62,099 nucleotides of DNA from Neolecta irregularis DAH-3 (GCA_001929475.1 LXFE01000309.1:1-62099); one strand, 5' to 3'. Numbered from the stretch's first letter, positions 1-11,683 are shown. The notes: generated by a model not told the origin, from the letters alone. A program made the numbers and translations.

Positions 1-1
1 A

Positions 2-409
2 AGGCGTGAAGGTGGATTCGGTGGAGAACGCACCGGAGGGTTTCAAAGGCGTGAAGGTGGATTCGGCGGAGACAAACGTGAAGGTGGATTCGGTGGAGAT
101 CGCACTGGAGGGTTTCAAAAACGTGAAGGAGGATTCGGTGGAGATCGCACTGGAGGGTTTGAAAAACGTGAAGGTGGGTTTGGCGGAGACAAACGTGAAG
201 GAGGATTCGGTGGAGATCGCACTGGAGGATTTCAAAAACGTGAAGGAGGATTCGGAGGAGATCGCACTGGAGGATTTCAGAAACGCGAGGGTGGATTCGG
301 TGGAGATCGCACTGGAGGGTATCAAAAACCTGAAGGTGGGTTTGGTGGATTCTCCCGCAACAAACCAAGCTTCGGAGACCAAGGAAAATTCTCCCATGGA
401 AAATACTAA
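2..409 (+). CDS. 3' end of a protein with GGF-rich tandem repeats (partial)
   Basis: The frame starting at base 2 is open to a TAA at 407-409 and is cut by the left edge. It encodes near-perfect tandem repeats of a 15-residue unit (REGGFGGDRTGGFQK), twice replaced by a 9-residue short form (REGGFGGDK), followed by a unique tail ending in SHGKY. Arg/Gly/Phe repeats of this kind are typical of RNA-binding or nucleolar proteins, where they bind RNA and are arginine-methylated. That role is inference, because no folded domain lies inside the window. A second frame (6-425) is also open but gives a Val/Glu/Lys repeat without RGG character; I take it as a shadow, since repeat units that are multiples of three keep several frames open. 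The family is not identified. Confidence 0.6.
   Translation, partial: RREGGFGGERTGGFQRREGGFGGDKREGGFGGDRTGGFQKREGGFGGDRTGGFEKREGGFGGDKREGGFGGDRTGGFQKREGGFGGDRTGGFQKREGGFGGDRTGGYQKPEGGFGGFSRNKPSFGDQGKFSHGKY
10..345 (+). repeat. 45-nt/27-nt coding tandem repeat array
   Basis: About eight units of a 45-nt repeat and its 27-nt short form follow each other inside the GGF-repeat gene. Units differ by scattered single bases, many of them synonymous. Both lengths are multiples of three, so copy-number change would keep the frame. Confidence 0.85.
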
Positions 410-685
410 AGTGATCTCACCCTAGTATATTTGAAATCCTCTAGGTTACACTTTGGGTAAATGGCGGTGTCTTGTGTTTGTTAGCTTGTATCTCTGTGAA
501 AAGCTGACAGTTTTGTTTGTCTCGTATCTTTCTGTATAGTGTCATTAGAGTATAATCCTAGACTTTGCACGCGATAATCTGTTACAACTTTTGATTATCA
601 TGACGCTACAGATCAGAAATGCTAGTTTGAGAATTAGAAATCGTCCTTGAGCTTGGCCCACCACTACTTCGTCTTACACACCACA

Positions 686-3600
686 ATGTCCTCTGAACTT
701 CCTTTCTTTACCAGAAAACAAGAAGATGAAAGTATAAATCATAGCTATTTGTATCAACCTAGGCCTACAAAAGCTGCGGCTCTGCCTCTGAAAGTTCCAC
801 AGATTCAAATACCAGTTACCGAGCCTATTGAATTGAAGGACCAACTCAAAATCTCCTCAAAATTGACTAGCCAGTCTTCTATATATCCTGGTGGAAATAG
901 AATGTTTGATGTTCCTTCAAGAACACTCCCTGGAGCTTGTCCCGTTACTCTCAATCATCAAATGAAGAGCGAAGCCAAGATTCCCATTTTCAAAGCTCCT
1001 CCTTTTGCAAATAAACAGTCGACTTCTTCTGACGAACTCCTTCCTTCTGTTGAATTAGCAAGCTCCATCAAAGAACTTGTTGGATTTTCACCCAAAGTTG
1101 TTGAGAAGAGGGTTAGTATCCTTTCTCAAACTCGGAAATCTCAAATCCATTTGCAAAACCCTTCAGATATAAAATCAAGTCCCCCATCAAAAGCCCCTCC
1201 TTCACTCTGTGTCAATGGAGAAAAGGATAGTAATGGGGTTTCAAAGCTTCTCAGAAAGTCTGTTAATCAACAAAGTCCCTCTATTAAACAACCTTTGCAA
1301 CAACAGGGACCGTTGAATATAAACACATACCAAAAGCCTGCAAAATTGGAAGAAACGAAGATCATACTGCCAAAGCACTTTATCGAGTCTCCACGTATGT
1401 CACCCTCCACTATAGAATCATCTGCGGCCCATTTCTCTTCCACTCCTGAAGCAACTATTTGGTCATCGATGAACCAATTAAGACAAAGTAGATTTGACTT
1501 GGAGACAAAACTTCAACTCAAAGTTTTCAGTATCATGTGTGAATGCTAATCAACTAGGAAAAAGAACTTGAAATTTCTCAAAAAGAACTTGAAAATGTCA
1601 AATCTGTTTCTCAAGACCTAAAAAAGAAATTTTTAGATCTCAGAAAGTTTATGAATGGCCTTGGAGCGGATTATGGAACGCTTTGGACAGATCTTCGAAG
1701 CTGGAGCCACCAAGTGACATCGCTTTCCACGGACTACGCAGCCTGGAAAGCAGGGTCGCAACAACTCTATGCAAGTAAATGTTTGAAATGCAGGGTTTTG
1801 TAGCTAACATTAGCCATTGAAGGGAAAACGAGCCATCTTGATATTGAAAAGTGTAAAAATCTCATCAAGGATCTCGATAAGCAACTTGCACAATGTGAGA
1901 TGACTAGACAGAGCCTCAAGCAGCGATGTGAAAATGATGCCGGTCTCTTGGGTTGGCCAACAATGCATTGGACATAAAACTGATTCGTGGCCAGCAGAAG
2001 AAAGGGATCGTGTGGTATCCTTGGAGGCAGAACTCGTAAGCGAAAGGCACCGCTCCCAGTCACTTCAAAACACTTTGAACAATGAAAGAGACGCAACGGT
2101 CAACGAATTGAAACATCGAGTGAATGCTATCATTAATGAGGAAAGATGTTTCATGACCAAAAGGTAAATCTTTTCATGTCAGACTTGTTGATATCAGTAC
2201 AGTCTAGCAGTATTCTTTGAAAAGTTCAAATCATCTGAACACTCAGAACTCAGGACTTTGATTGAGCAATGCAACTCTCGGTATCTCATTTGTTGTAGTT
2301 TGTATAGCTAAGCATTGCAAGAGCTACGAATTCGTGGAACAAGCTCGCCTCGAATTTTATGTCTGTATGTGCAAAAGAAAAACAACATCTTCAAGAAAGG
2401 ACAACTACTCTTGAGGATCAAATTAACTCTTTAAATATCAAAATCGAGAGGCTAGAATCAAATGCATTCGCAAACTCTGAAACTATAGAGGCTCAGAAGC
2501 AAAATATAACAGAGTTGACGACTTTGAAAAATCAAGCAAAGAGCGCTGAAATTGAGCTGAGAAACGAGTTTGTCCCGTTTTATCCGAGATGTTATAGCTA
2601 ATATATAAGGCTTGCCGCAAAAGATAATACTATTCAAGAACTTGTTGGAAAGCAAAACAGTGCCCAGACTCAGCAACAGGAAACTCAAGCCTCATTGGCC
2701 TATCTTGAGAGCAAAATGGTCGAAAGTAACTGCCTTGTCGATACCAAAAAGAAGGAATTGGAAGAAGCACAGCAAGAGATCAGTCGACTCAATACCGAGA
2801 TGAAGCACCTACAACGTTCATCGGACCAAGTAACGTTAGAACTTCAATCTCTTCACGACACACACATACAAACACAAGCTAGGGTCAAGGGATCCGAACA
2901 AGAAATCGAAAATTTAAAGTCTAATTCGATCCAATTGGGTGGTATATCGGAGGAGTACGAGAAGCTCAAGGTACTCGGCAAAACTGTATTTCAGTTGACC
3001 CAAAGCCTGAATGTGATAACCTGAGAAAGGAATTGGAACATCATTTGTCCCAGAAAGAAAGTTTAGAAGCCCAGGTGTGAATATATTTTTGAAAGCCAAA
3101 GCGTAACCTTAGCTCAAAAAGAGCTTCGAAGAGCAACAGGTCATTTATGAGAAGCAAGCTGCAAAACTCAAACAAAACGAGGCAGCAAAATATCACAATG
3201 AAATCAAAGTCAAAGATCAAAAGATCATAAAACTTGAGCAAGATCTGCTCACTCTTAAAACCTTAAATGCAGAAAAGGCTATAGATACTTTGAAGGAAGA
3301 AATGTTCTTGAAGCAATATGTATGCAGCATCCCGCAATCTGACTGACTCTAAAGGTGGAAGGATACAAGTCTGAAAATGCAGAGCTCAAGACAAGACTAG
3401 AAGATTTGATCAAGTCAAATTCTACCACCGCTGCGCTACTAGCCAAGAATATCGAAGAGGATAATGCCCAACTGGAGGAAATCGAAAGACTCACGGTCAC
3501 CTCCTACCGTTAGAAAAGGTTTGACGAATGCAGGCGATCGAGAAAACATGTCAAAGGATCAAAGAAGATGCAGGCAAATCTCAGGAAGCCGCAGACATGG

Positions 3601-4206
3601 AAATTTTAAAATTGAAAACAGAGCTTTCTCGTCTCAAAGAAACAAGAGCGAGCAGAACTTCAAATTCGAAAGCAACCAAGATCAAAGCATCGGAATCTCA
3701 AGCCACTCTCGATGTGAACTTGCGAAGACCATATCCCATGCTTCAACTAGGCGAGGGAGATGATGAAAAGGGGGAAGAGGTATATCTTTCATGGTATCAA
3801 TCTAATTTTGAAAGAGTAATTCTCCAACCAAGCAAGAAAAAATTAATGTGTAATCGTTGCACTGAAGCATTCTAATTTTTTGCAGGCCTTTGATTTTCAA
3901 GCTTTCGCAATAGGAAAATTAGTTCCAGAAACTCCAGTGAATGAGTTTGATAGTCTTCTTTCTCCGGCTCGTCACGAACCAAGCCAAATTGCAGCAGACT
4001 TTCGGCAAGAGGTTTGTATGCTGAATATTGAACAAAGTTCATATTACAGAACGAAAGCGGGAAAGGAAAGTTTAGCGCCAAAAAGCGCAAGGTACATGGT
4101 GATCCTGAGATCTTGATTAACCGAACAGCCCCCCACTGGCCATGATTCCTCAATAAAACCCAAGAAGGGGCAAGCAACTCGAGCTAAAAAACGGAAAGCA
4201 AGTTAA
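686..4206 (+). CDS. large multi-exon coiled-coil protein with basic nuclear-type tail
   Basis: The ATG at 686 begins a Ser/Pro-rich disordered region of about 280 residues. An intron at 1523-1557 (35 nt) keeps the frame and leads into long Glu/Lys/Leu/Gln-rich coiled-coil exons. A second intron is at 1775-1813, and several more short introns follow up to about 3880. The C-terminal exons carry a short conserved-looking stretch (PYPMLQLGEG) and a basic motif, SAKKRKV. With a last intron of about 4102-4133 the protein ends in a second basic cluster (RAKKRKAS) at TAA 4204-4206; without it, it stops at TGA 4143-4145. The disordered head, long coiled coil and nuclear-signal tail would suit a chromosome-axis or synaptonemal-complex type protein, but I do not recognise the family and that is speculation. 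Exon borders between 1900 and 3900 are approximate. Confidence 0.6.
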
Positions 4207-4991
4207 TATTTATGGGAAGCGCTGACGATAGACGTTGATAGCGCAGGACTCAGACGAGGAATTCTGTTCCTCTGAAGGGTTTCAGGCGAAGGAGAAAACT
4301 TATCGAAGAACCAGCCGGTCAACCAATCATTCATGACATTTCGTTTACCATATCTTTTCTACATAAACATTATTTATTCAGATGAAATAATTTCTAACCC
4401 AGTTGAACTGAGCTGTCTTGTGGAAACCTTGTTTTGAAATCTGCATGACCTCAAATTATCCTACGTAAATCTAAATAGACACCCGGTCGTCATTAGTCAG
4501 ACCAATTGCCTGCTTTGTCTGTCATTCGATTCGTTGCCTAGAAAAGTTGGCTTCATCTTACTCCTAAGTGCACTTTAACTGATTCACAAGAATGAGCCAC
4601 GTCATTGTAGTAAAATCAAGGAGGAGAAAACCCATCAGATAACCAGGAAATATCACGGATACGAGTTTCTTGCGACATGCTGATGCCGACGTCATTTCAA
4701 TAGTGTCTTGGACTGGTTCAGATTGATTCTGTCTGGAGCTCATACGTAGGAATTTAGAATCATGGAGATATCATATCTCATCGGTTTTGAGTCGATAGGA
4801 TCGAGATGAGGCAATCTATCATCACGACTTGTGGGAAGGTTTAACCTTGAATATATCGGTCTGCTAAAAATCTTGATGAATCCTATCAGAATAGCAAAAA
4901 TAGCAAATTTGAAAAATCCTGAAACAAAAGTATAAAAGAATATAGAAATAGAATTTGATGTAGCCAATACCGAATTTACGTCATTCGATGA
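4207..4991. other. intergenic region, nothing recognised
   Basis: This lies between the coiled-coil gene and the Myb gene. Only short AT-rich shadow frames are present. It presumably holds the 3' UTR of the first gene and the promoter of the second. Confidence 0.5.
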
Positions 4992-6404
4992 ATGGTTGTG
5001 ATTGGGTCACGTAGCAAATGCGGTCCTCACAACCAGCTTCCCCATCATCAGAGCCAGATGGTCAAAACTCGTCAGCGCATAGGTAGTGAAGAGCCATCTC
5101 AAGGGTTTAATGTCATCATAAGACGACGAGGCAAGGCGCAGAAAGAAGCAACTGTTCGCAGGTCTAAATCGAAAACAAGCCGGGGGACAGGTGAAGAAGG
5201 GAGATCTAAACGTACATCCCGCTGCACGAGGAGGTCGCAAAGAACACATGTGGATGATTCTGATATTGAGACAGGTATGGGGTGTTTAGAAGACACATTT
5301 ATCAATGTTGACAGATCGACTTCCCCAAAACAGGCAGAGTGTTTTGGAACAGATCACAGAAGAAGATTATCTACCACAATGGAAACCTTCAAAGTCCCTA
5401 AAGCGCAAGTTGAGTACATCAGGAATTACTAGTTCACCAACCCTCACGGCTTCTCCTCGCAGATCTCCAAGTGAGATGATGACCACTCGGCCTATTAAGC
5501 GTGCCAGATTCAAAGATGAACTCGCGAACTCGTCTCCGAAGCTCTTGAGAAGTATGCGAGAAGGACGAATGATGTTAAAAGGTACTGTTCAAGACCCTTT
5601 ACCTACTCCTCGGATCAAGGCGAGAAAATCAGATGATGATACTATTAGCAAGATTGATGCTCAGATCCAAGAACTTGAGAAGCAAAGGAATGATTGGCTC
5701 AAATCTCGAGAATCTGGACTATACAATCATCCAACATCCGAAATTCAATACCACGAAGGCCTTGGATTAATTGATGAAAACGGCGTTGAAGACGAGGAGC
5801 TGGATGAGGAGGGAGCTGAAGAAGCTGGACAAAGAGTCAAACTGACAGAGTCTCCAAAATTAACATTGCCTCCAAGACGAAGACGTATTGTTAGGAAGAA
5901 TCAATCTTCAATCGCTGAGAATCCTTCCGAATCAGAAGTAGAATCCTCATATGATTTTGCCAGTGACAATCCACAATCTTCATACATGGCCGTTAGTCGA
6001 ACAATTCGACGAGAGAAAAGTTTTTCAAAAATCAACGCCAAGACTCGAGAAGAAAATGTTCCTCGAAAAAGAATTCCCTGGAGTTTGGAAGAAACGAAGT
6101 TGCTATGCCATCTAATCGACCGATTTGGGAATACCTGGGCAAAGATGGAGCAATATTGTAGAAATCATCAAAGTCAGTATAAAACTCTTTTGATCAATAA
6201 TCGCGATCAGATGAGCTTTAAGGATCGAGCAAGAGTGCTGAAGGTATCTGAGTCGATTTTAATTCTCGACCTAATCCCTTATAGCAAAAAGTCATAGACA
6301 ATGATACTGTGGAGTTGCTTGGGGAGAATTGGCAGTTTATTACTGTCAACGACAGATACAGAGGTGTGCATCGACGAGATGGGGATGACCACAATTATGA
6401 ATGA
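4992..6404 (+). CDS. Myb/SANT telobox-like DNA-binding protein
   Basis: Three exons (4992-5274, 5315-6243, 6285-6404) join in frame to give 443 residues. The N-terminal 300 residues are disordered and rich in Lys/Arg, Ser and Glu. Near the C-terminus a Myb/SANT repeat begins PWSLEETKLLCHLIDRFG, has the expected Trp spacing (TWAKMEQY), and continues into MSFKDRARVLK. The last segment resembles the third helix of telobox-type Myb domains (consensus LKDKxRN). Telobox proteins bind TTAGGG-like repeats at telomeres or promoters, so a nuclear DNA-binding role is likely. Assignment to the Taz1/Teb1/Tbf1 group is inference. Introns are 40 and 41 nt. The start codon is the first ATG of the open 5' exon. 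Confidence 0.7.
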
Positions 6405-6611
6405 AATGTTTGCGGGACCTATTCCATTGTAATTGAATTGACATTTTGACTATATTCTACACAGTACCTAATCGTTCAATCAATAAATTGAACTATGAAG
6501 AATTCCCCCAAATGAGATCAAGTAGTACAAAAGAATACCTAATAAAATTATTCCCTTCTATCAAAATGATGAAAATGGTGGATCTAGTTATTAATGTTGT
6601 CGAGAGGCTCG

Positions 6612-7107
6612 TCAACTCCAACTACCAGCTGTTATCACAGATCCCACAAGTTCTTCTCTGATTTTGATACTTCCAACTGCCTCCTTCGCTTTTCGCGAAA
6701 TCTGTTTCATGAATTCGCGTTCTTCGTGTGATATCTTGTCGCTTGATATTGATTTGATTTCTTCGTCCGACGAGATTGCAAAGTCTATATCATAAACCAT
6801 TCGTCTACCGTGAGAACTTTGAATTTACGTGATAGCATACGAGTAGTTGTTTGTTCGCTCAGAAGAATCTACTGAATGGACGCGCTCTACTGCATTCACA
6901 GCATAGATATCAATCAAATTTCTACAGAGAAAAGTCAGTTTCGAACGTCGCTGCTAAAATCGCATACTCCGATGTTCTCGCAACGATCCTAGCCAATTCC
7001 TCTTGCTCGTGCTGTTGCCGAGCTGGGTCAGGAATATGATTCGGCTGTAAAGATATTGGACTATGATATATAGTTAGAAGTGAGAAGGTTTTGCAAGGTT
7101 TTGCCAC
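6612..7107 (-). CDS. possible small unidentified gene (weak)
   Basis: Two minus-strand segments look coding. One (about 7048-6922, after a plausible TTTACAG acceptor) encodes a helical, Glu/Arg-rich peptide containing PARQQHEQEELARIVART. The other (6800-6612) encodes an acidic then Lys-rich helix (EEREFMKQISRKAKEAV) ending at a stop at 6612-6614. A short open piece between them (ERVHSVDSSERTNNYS) can be joined to the second by a 36-nt intron. I could not find a splice joining it to the first in frame. It may be a small real gene, a decayed gene or chance; no function is assigned. Confidence 0.25.
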
Positions 7108-8426
7108 TTTGCGTGCAGGGAGTCAGCTTGCAACAATCCCGTTTGTTCTTCAGAATTCTACAATGTAAGCTATTGGTCCAACGGTAGCCATGCAATATCA
7201 GACTCGGTATCTCTCAAAAAGCAAGACAGGCAAATTCCCATTCTCACGATGTAGGGGGTGGTTAGGTTTCCGGTCGGCAGTCAACAAACAGTTTACGTCG
7301 ATTGATCAGTTTAAGTTTGAGACCTACCTAACCTTCAAAGGTGAGGTCTCCTAATTTATTCGACTCAGATGAAAGGTAAATTAGGTGCTTGTACGAATCC
7401 AATACTGCTCTTGTCATGTTTTAGAGCATGCTTTTTGTCTGTTTCTGTTCTTTAAATGCTATTCAATGCTAGTGAAGATAAAGGCAAAATATTGCTTCGT
7501 TACTTAAACCTGTAAAAGTTCAACGTACCTCCACACTTTAAGCCGTTTCTGAGAATCTGAACATATGCAAAAACTTAAGAGCCACACTGAGACTTGAACT
7601 CAGTTTCATTATCCAAAATTGATAACAAACCACCGTCTCCTTTTTCACCCTAAGCTAATAAGAGCAAAGTAGAAGGTCCAGACCTTGGACTAGGGAGCGC
7701 AAAATCATCGAAAAAGACTCAATCGTAATAGGCATTGGTAAGACTTCTGCTATAGGTAAGATCAGGTACTGACTAGGCGAGTCTAATCCTTGATCTGTCT
7801 CCAGGGACTAGAGATAATCCGGAAAATGTTATAAATACTACATCCCAACCACTTGTCGTATAGAATCACGAAATTTAGAATTTCATCAAAAAGGACACCA
7901 CTCGGAATTCTAGGCGAAACTCTCCCCTCGATGTCTATTACTATCTACATCACTCCTTCCCTTACCCCCTGTCCTACCTACTTCAGCTTAAGTTCTGCTT
8001 CTTTCGTTGGTTCCTGTTTTCTTCAGAGTATCCTCGATGCCGGGAGTATGTGATATGTTGACGAGTCACCTCGAGCCATTGGGGCTTAGTTTAGTTTTCC
8101 TTTTTTTATCTACAAATTCTAATTAGAAAAAGGATGTTGGGCTCTGCAGGTATTTAGGATAGCGTTCTGCCCCTCTTTGTTTCTCGAAGAGATAGCAATA
8201 CATCATCATCATTAACAATCAATTACTATCCTCAGAACAAGTATAGGCCCCATTCCCTCCCTCCTTCCCCCCTTTTTCGGGTTCCAGAGCTTGGGACAGA
8301 TTCTGCGCTCCACACTTTACATGTCCCAATATATCTGTTTAGCCATCTCATAATGGCGAGATCAGTTGACGACGGCGCGTGGAAACTTTCGAATTGGCAC
8401 CAAAACAATCCATAATCTGAGACAGA
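7108..8426. other. intergenic region with a tRNA-like T arm
   Basis: About 1.3 kb without a convincing gene. On the minus strand near 7582-7604 there is a perfect 5-7-5 T-arm-like hairpin (CTGAG-TTCAAGT-CTCAG), with an A-box-like sequence (TAGCTTAGGGTG) about 50 nt upstream. No matching acceptor stem can be formed, so this is not an intact tRNA. Confidence 0.4.
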
Positions 8427-9305
8427 TCAACGAACCAGTCCAGCGAGTTTACTGTTCCTCTTCATCAACTTTTCAAGCCGTTTGGTAACAATTTCTTCCT
8501 GTTTTAATGCAACATGATATTCTCGTTCCAGTTGTTCAAGGGGTATCTTTGCATCACTGTAACTACCACGAAGAGTTTTCTTAGCTAGATCAATTTGTTG
8601 ATCAGTAAAAGTAAATGACCAAGTGACCGGTCTCTTAAAAAATGGATGTGATTTGAAATCGATTTCATATCCCAAGGAGGTTATAACGTCGATTGTTATA
8701 TCTCGGATTGACTCAGGAGTTGAAAGCCCAGATGGAGTGTCAACTTCTGAGACTACGGAGGATGAAGGTACTCTAATAGGCGTCTTGCTGTTATTCTTGT
8801 CTTTCTTCTGTCGACGTGCTGGAACTGGTGGATGATCCTCAACTGGGTTTACTGGAGTTACTACTGGTGGAGGTATCTCCTCGATGGGCGCTGGCGGAGA
8901 ACCTTGCATACACACAGGAAGACTTTTCTCTGTAACTTTCTTTTCGTCCTTCTTTGTCTTCCGAAACTTGTCAAGCGCCTGAGTTTCAGACCCTTTCTTC
9001 GACTGTTGAAAAGGCAGAGCGTTGGATACTTGTGGAGTCTTGAATGGCACAATGCGAATTCTTTGTGTCTTTGAGTTTTCTCGACTCCCAGCACTCGGAG
9101 AACCAGACATTTCCGTCTTTAACGAAGCAGCAGATTGTGGTCTGGTGGAGGCCATTGATTGAGACACTGGAGTTGGCGAAGGAACTGGACTTGCTTGATG
9201 ATCTATACCCCAGTAAGCCCATGAAGTCGATGAAAGGAGAACTAGAGGACAGCAACAAGCGGGCATTTGAACGTACCGGGGTATAGATCTAACGCGAGGG
9301 GAACT
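8427..9305 (-). CDS. probable C-terminal part of NOT4 (or separate unidentified gene)
   Basis: A minus-strand open frame ends with a stop at 8427-8429. Its first part is disordered (Ser/Pro/Lys-rich, with a KKDKNNSK basic patch). The last 100 residues are ordered and finish in a Lys/Glu helix (KRLEKLMKRNSKLAGLVR). No good start codon lies at its 5' end. Instead an acceptor (CATCACAG at about 9307) can be joined to a phase-1 donor near 9583 inside NOT4. A further 35-nt intron at 9242-9276 keeps the frame. As I remember them, filamentous-fungal NOT4 proteins are long and end in a similar basic helix, which favours one gene. The alternative is an independent gene downstream. Confidence 0.5.
   Translation of the reverse strand, partial: SSPRVRSIPRYVQMPACCCPLVLLSSTSWAYWGIDHQASPVPSPTPVSQSMASTRPQSAASLKTEMSGSPSAGSRENSKTQRIRIVPFKTPQVSNALPFQQSKKGSETQALDKFRKTKKDEKKVTEKSLPVCMQGSPPAPIEEIPPPVVTPVNPVEDHPPVPARRQKKDKNNSKTPIRVPSSSVVSEVDTPSGLSTPESIRDITIDVITSLGYEIDFKSHPFFKRPVTWSFTFTDQQIDLAKKTLRGSYSDAKIPLEQLEREYHVALKQEEIVTKRLEKLMKRNSKLAGLVR
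9200..9289. other. 12-bp perfect inverted repeat bracketing a 35-nt intron
   Basis: GATCTATACCCC at 9200-9211 is the exact reverse complement of GGGGTATAGATC at 9278-9289, with a 66-nt spacer. On the minus-strand transcript the spacer holds the proposed intron 9242-9276, one base after the first arm. Confidence 0.7.
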
Positions 9306-9524
9306 GTGATGGAGAAAATGAAAAGTTAAGACTGCTATTCGCATGCAATTACATGACAACCTAAGTCAGAAAGAAGTAGTGATGATAAACCAATGAGAAT
9401 TAACCGCACAACCAGTACAATAAGCAAGCCAAAATGGTGTAAGAAGAGAAATGAAGATAGGAAAAGAAATCCTGAAGAAAGAAGGATGGTTAAAATGATT
9501 CGCGACAATGAAGCCCCGGAAAGA

Positions 9525-11495
9525 TCAATACACCCCATATCGTTGCGGTTGCTGTCCTCTAGGGAGATTATACCCACCTTGTTGCATGAACCCCTGCTGG
9601 GGAAGGGGACTAGGTCTCATAGACAATATGGCTGGGTCCGCTAGGTCTGAACGCGTCAACTGTGACCTGCCCTGCAAATCAAGTCTACCTCGATCGCTCA
9701 TTATGCCGTCCGTTCGTCTAGCCTGAGGTGCATATATTTGATCTCTGAGCGCACCTTCTCGGGATGTTTGTCGTGAGTGTTCGTTATAAGTTTGTGGCGA
9801 AAAAATGCCTGGTGGAGGGGTCGCTGTTGTCTTGTATGTTGGGCCGCCGAGTGGCTGTTGGAACTGACGTTCGAGGGTACTTGACGCCGCACGTATAGGA
9901 TAGTTGCCAGTGGAAAGTGGTTGAGAGACTCCAGGAGGTGCAACCATCTGTGTGTGATATGCCACCGGTGTTTTGGTTATAATCACGCGTTTTGCATCGA
10001 ATGGATCAAATCCTTGATCAACCAATACAGCTTTCGCGCCTTCAGCCTCGCGCCGTCTCCTAGCAGCATCTTTGGAATATGTGAAGAGAGGAGGCATTGA
10101 CTGGGCATTTCGAAATTCATCCGAGCCAAGAACTGCGGAAGCAAAGACATACTTGAACGAGCCATCGCAGAGAGCAGCAAGGGTCTTTTCAAATGCTCCA
10201 TAAAAGGGTTCAGGAGAAGCTGCCGGTTTTGTAAATCGAAATTTTCCGGAAAGTTTCTGAGGAGATTTACTATTCTGTTTGGATTGAGGCAGTTTTGCAG
10301 GAGGAATTTTAATGCTTGGCGGAGAGAATTCGATTGGTTTCTTTACAGGCGATACTTCCACATGGTCGATTGAAACAGGGGTATTAGAACGGCTGAGCTT
10401 ATTGGTTGCCCAAGATACCTTGGCGGGCAGAGGAGTATGATCGAGTGCATTTTCACTCTGGGAATGTTCCATCGCGACCGGGCGAAGATTTTTGATACGC
10501 TGTTTCTGTTCATTCTGTTTCATGGCATGTTGCCTAGTATGATTAACACTGAATGTTGATAATATCAGGGTGAGCATACAAGCTTGAAAAGTCTTCCCGC
10601 GAATAAGAATAGGAATCCGTTTCTTCGCCAGGTTCATGTAAATACATGCAGTTTGGGTTCTGACAAGGCTGATTTCGTAGATAGGCTGTGCAATATTTTG
10701 TTGTACCCAAAGACGCACTGATACATAAGCAAACTGAGCAGATATCTGGATATACTGTAGGACTTTGCCATCATTAACGCTACCATCCACAGCGTGAATA
10801 GCCCTAGCTGCATCTTCTTTCCTTGCAAATGTGATATATACTTGCACAGGCTTTTGTGAGTTGGCTTGGTTACGTTGGCCTGTGGTATTCCGATTGTTTA
10901 CAACGACTTTAAGGATCTTTCCGTATTGACCGAAGTATTCATGACTTCTTAAGGTTTGTTCAAGTTCTTCGTTTTGAATTTTTGGAATCAACCCAGTGAC
11001 GTAGACCAAATTCTTTTGCTGAACACGAACGGATGCCAAATGTTTTCGGTTCATGACTTCCATTTCCCTTTTTTCCCTTTCTTTCCTTTTCTTCTCCTCA
11101 TTGATCTTCTGCTGCCGCTTCTGATCATTTAGAAGCCTGTAGATAAATATACAGCGTTATTGAGAAGTTACATACTCAACCTGCGTAACGGGTGTGAACT
11201 CTATGGGCCGATCGTCATAAGGCCTTCGACAGGCTGGACATTTCCCATTCAGATTTTGTCTGATATTGTTCCAGCAAAAACAACAGACCTAAGTGCCATG
11301 AATCAAAATGTTCACTTGGAGAATATACCTGATAACCGCACTGGCAAGGCCTGAATGTACGGTCGGCAAGATCCATTTCCTCCATACATAAAGGACTAAC
11401 AGGACTTAATATCAAGTTTATGACGTTGTGGTATACCAGTCCATCTCGTCCTCGTCTGAGCCGGAGTGATCATCATGGCGATTTGAAAGAGACAT
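9525..11495 (-). CDS. NOT4: CCR4-NOT complex subunit 4, RING E3 ubiquitin ligase
   Basis: The start is the ATG at 11495-11493; the first exon encodes a short acidic leader. After a 32-nt intron comes a C4C4 RING finger (CPVSPLCMEEMDLADRTF, CQCGYQ, CFCW, CPACRRPYDDRPIEF) spread over two exons, and then an RRM domain (NLVYVTGLIPKI at about 11000, followed by an AIHAVDG motif). A Lys/Arg linker and a long Ser/Pro/Gln-rich region follow. NOT4 attaches ubiquitin within the CCR4-NOT complex, acting in mRNA decay, co-translational quality control and turnover of its targets in cytosol and nucleus. The frame can stop at 9525-9527 (ending RYGVY) or be spliced to 8427-9305, giving a longer protein. Its promoter is shared with the divergent PRP5 gene. 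Confidence 0.9.
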
Positions 11496-11683
11496 TTAAG
11501 CGGAGGTAGTTTAGCAGATAAGTGGCCTGTTGGCTTGTTTGGGTGAGTTTAAAGCGTCGCCAGATTATAAACGAGGATGCGAAGAAGGCGAACGGAACGA
11601 AAGAGGAGGTTTAGGAGAGCTTGCGCTTCACATAGCGACGATCTCCCATTCTGGTTGCCCAACCACCAACTCACTTTATTCAA

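Noticed and set aside
6-425. 139-codon Val/Glu/Lys repeat ORF as a gene
   Set aside because: It is the shadow of the GGF-rich frame in the same repeats; the GGF frame has a natural unique C-terminal tail.
7261-7350. GGTTAGG/CCTAACC motifs as telomere-like repeats
   Set aside because: Only single scattered copies occur; there is no array.
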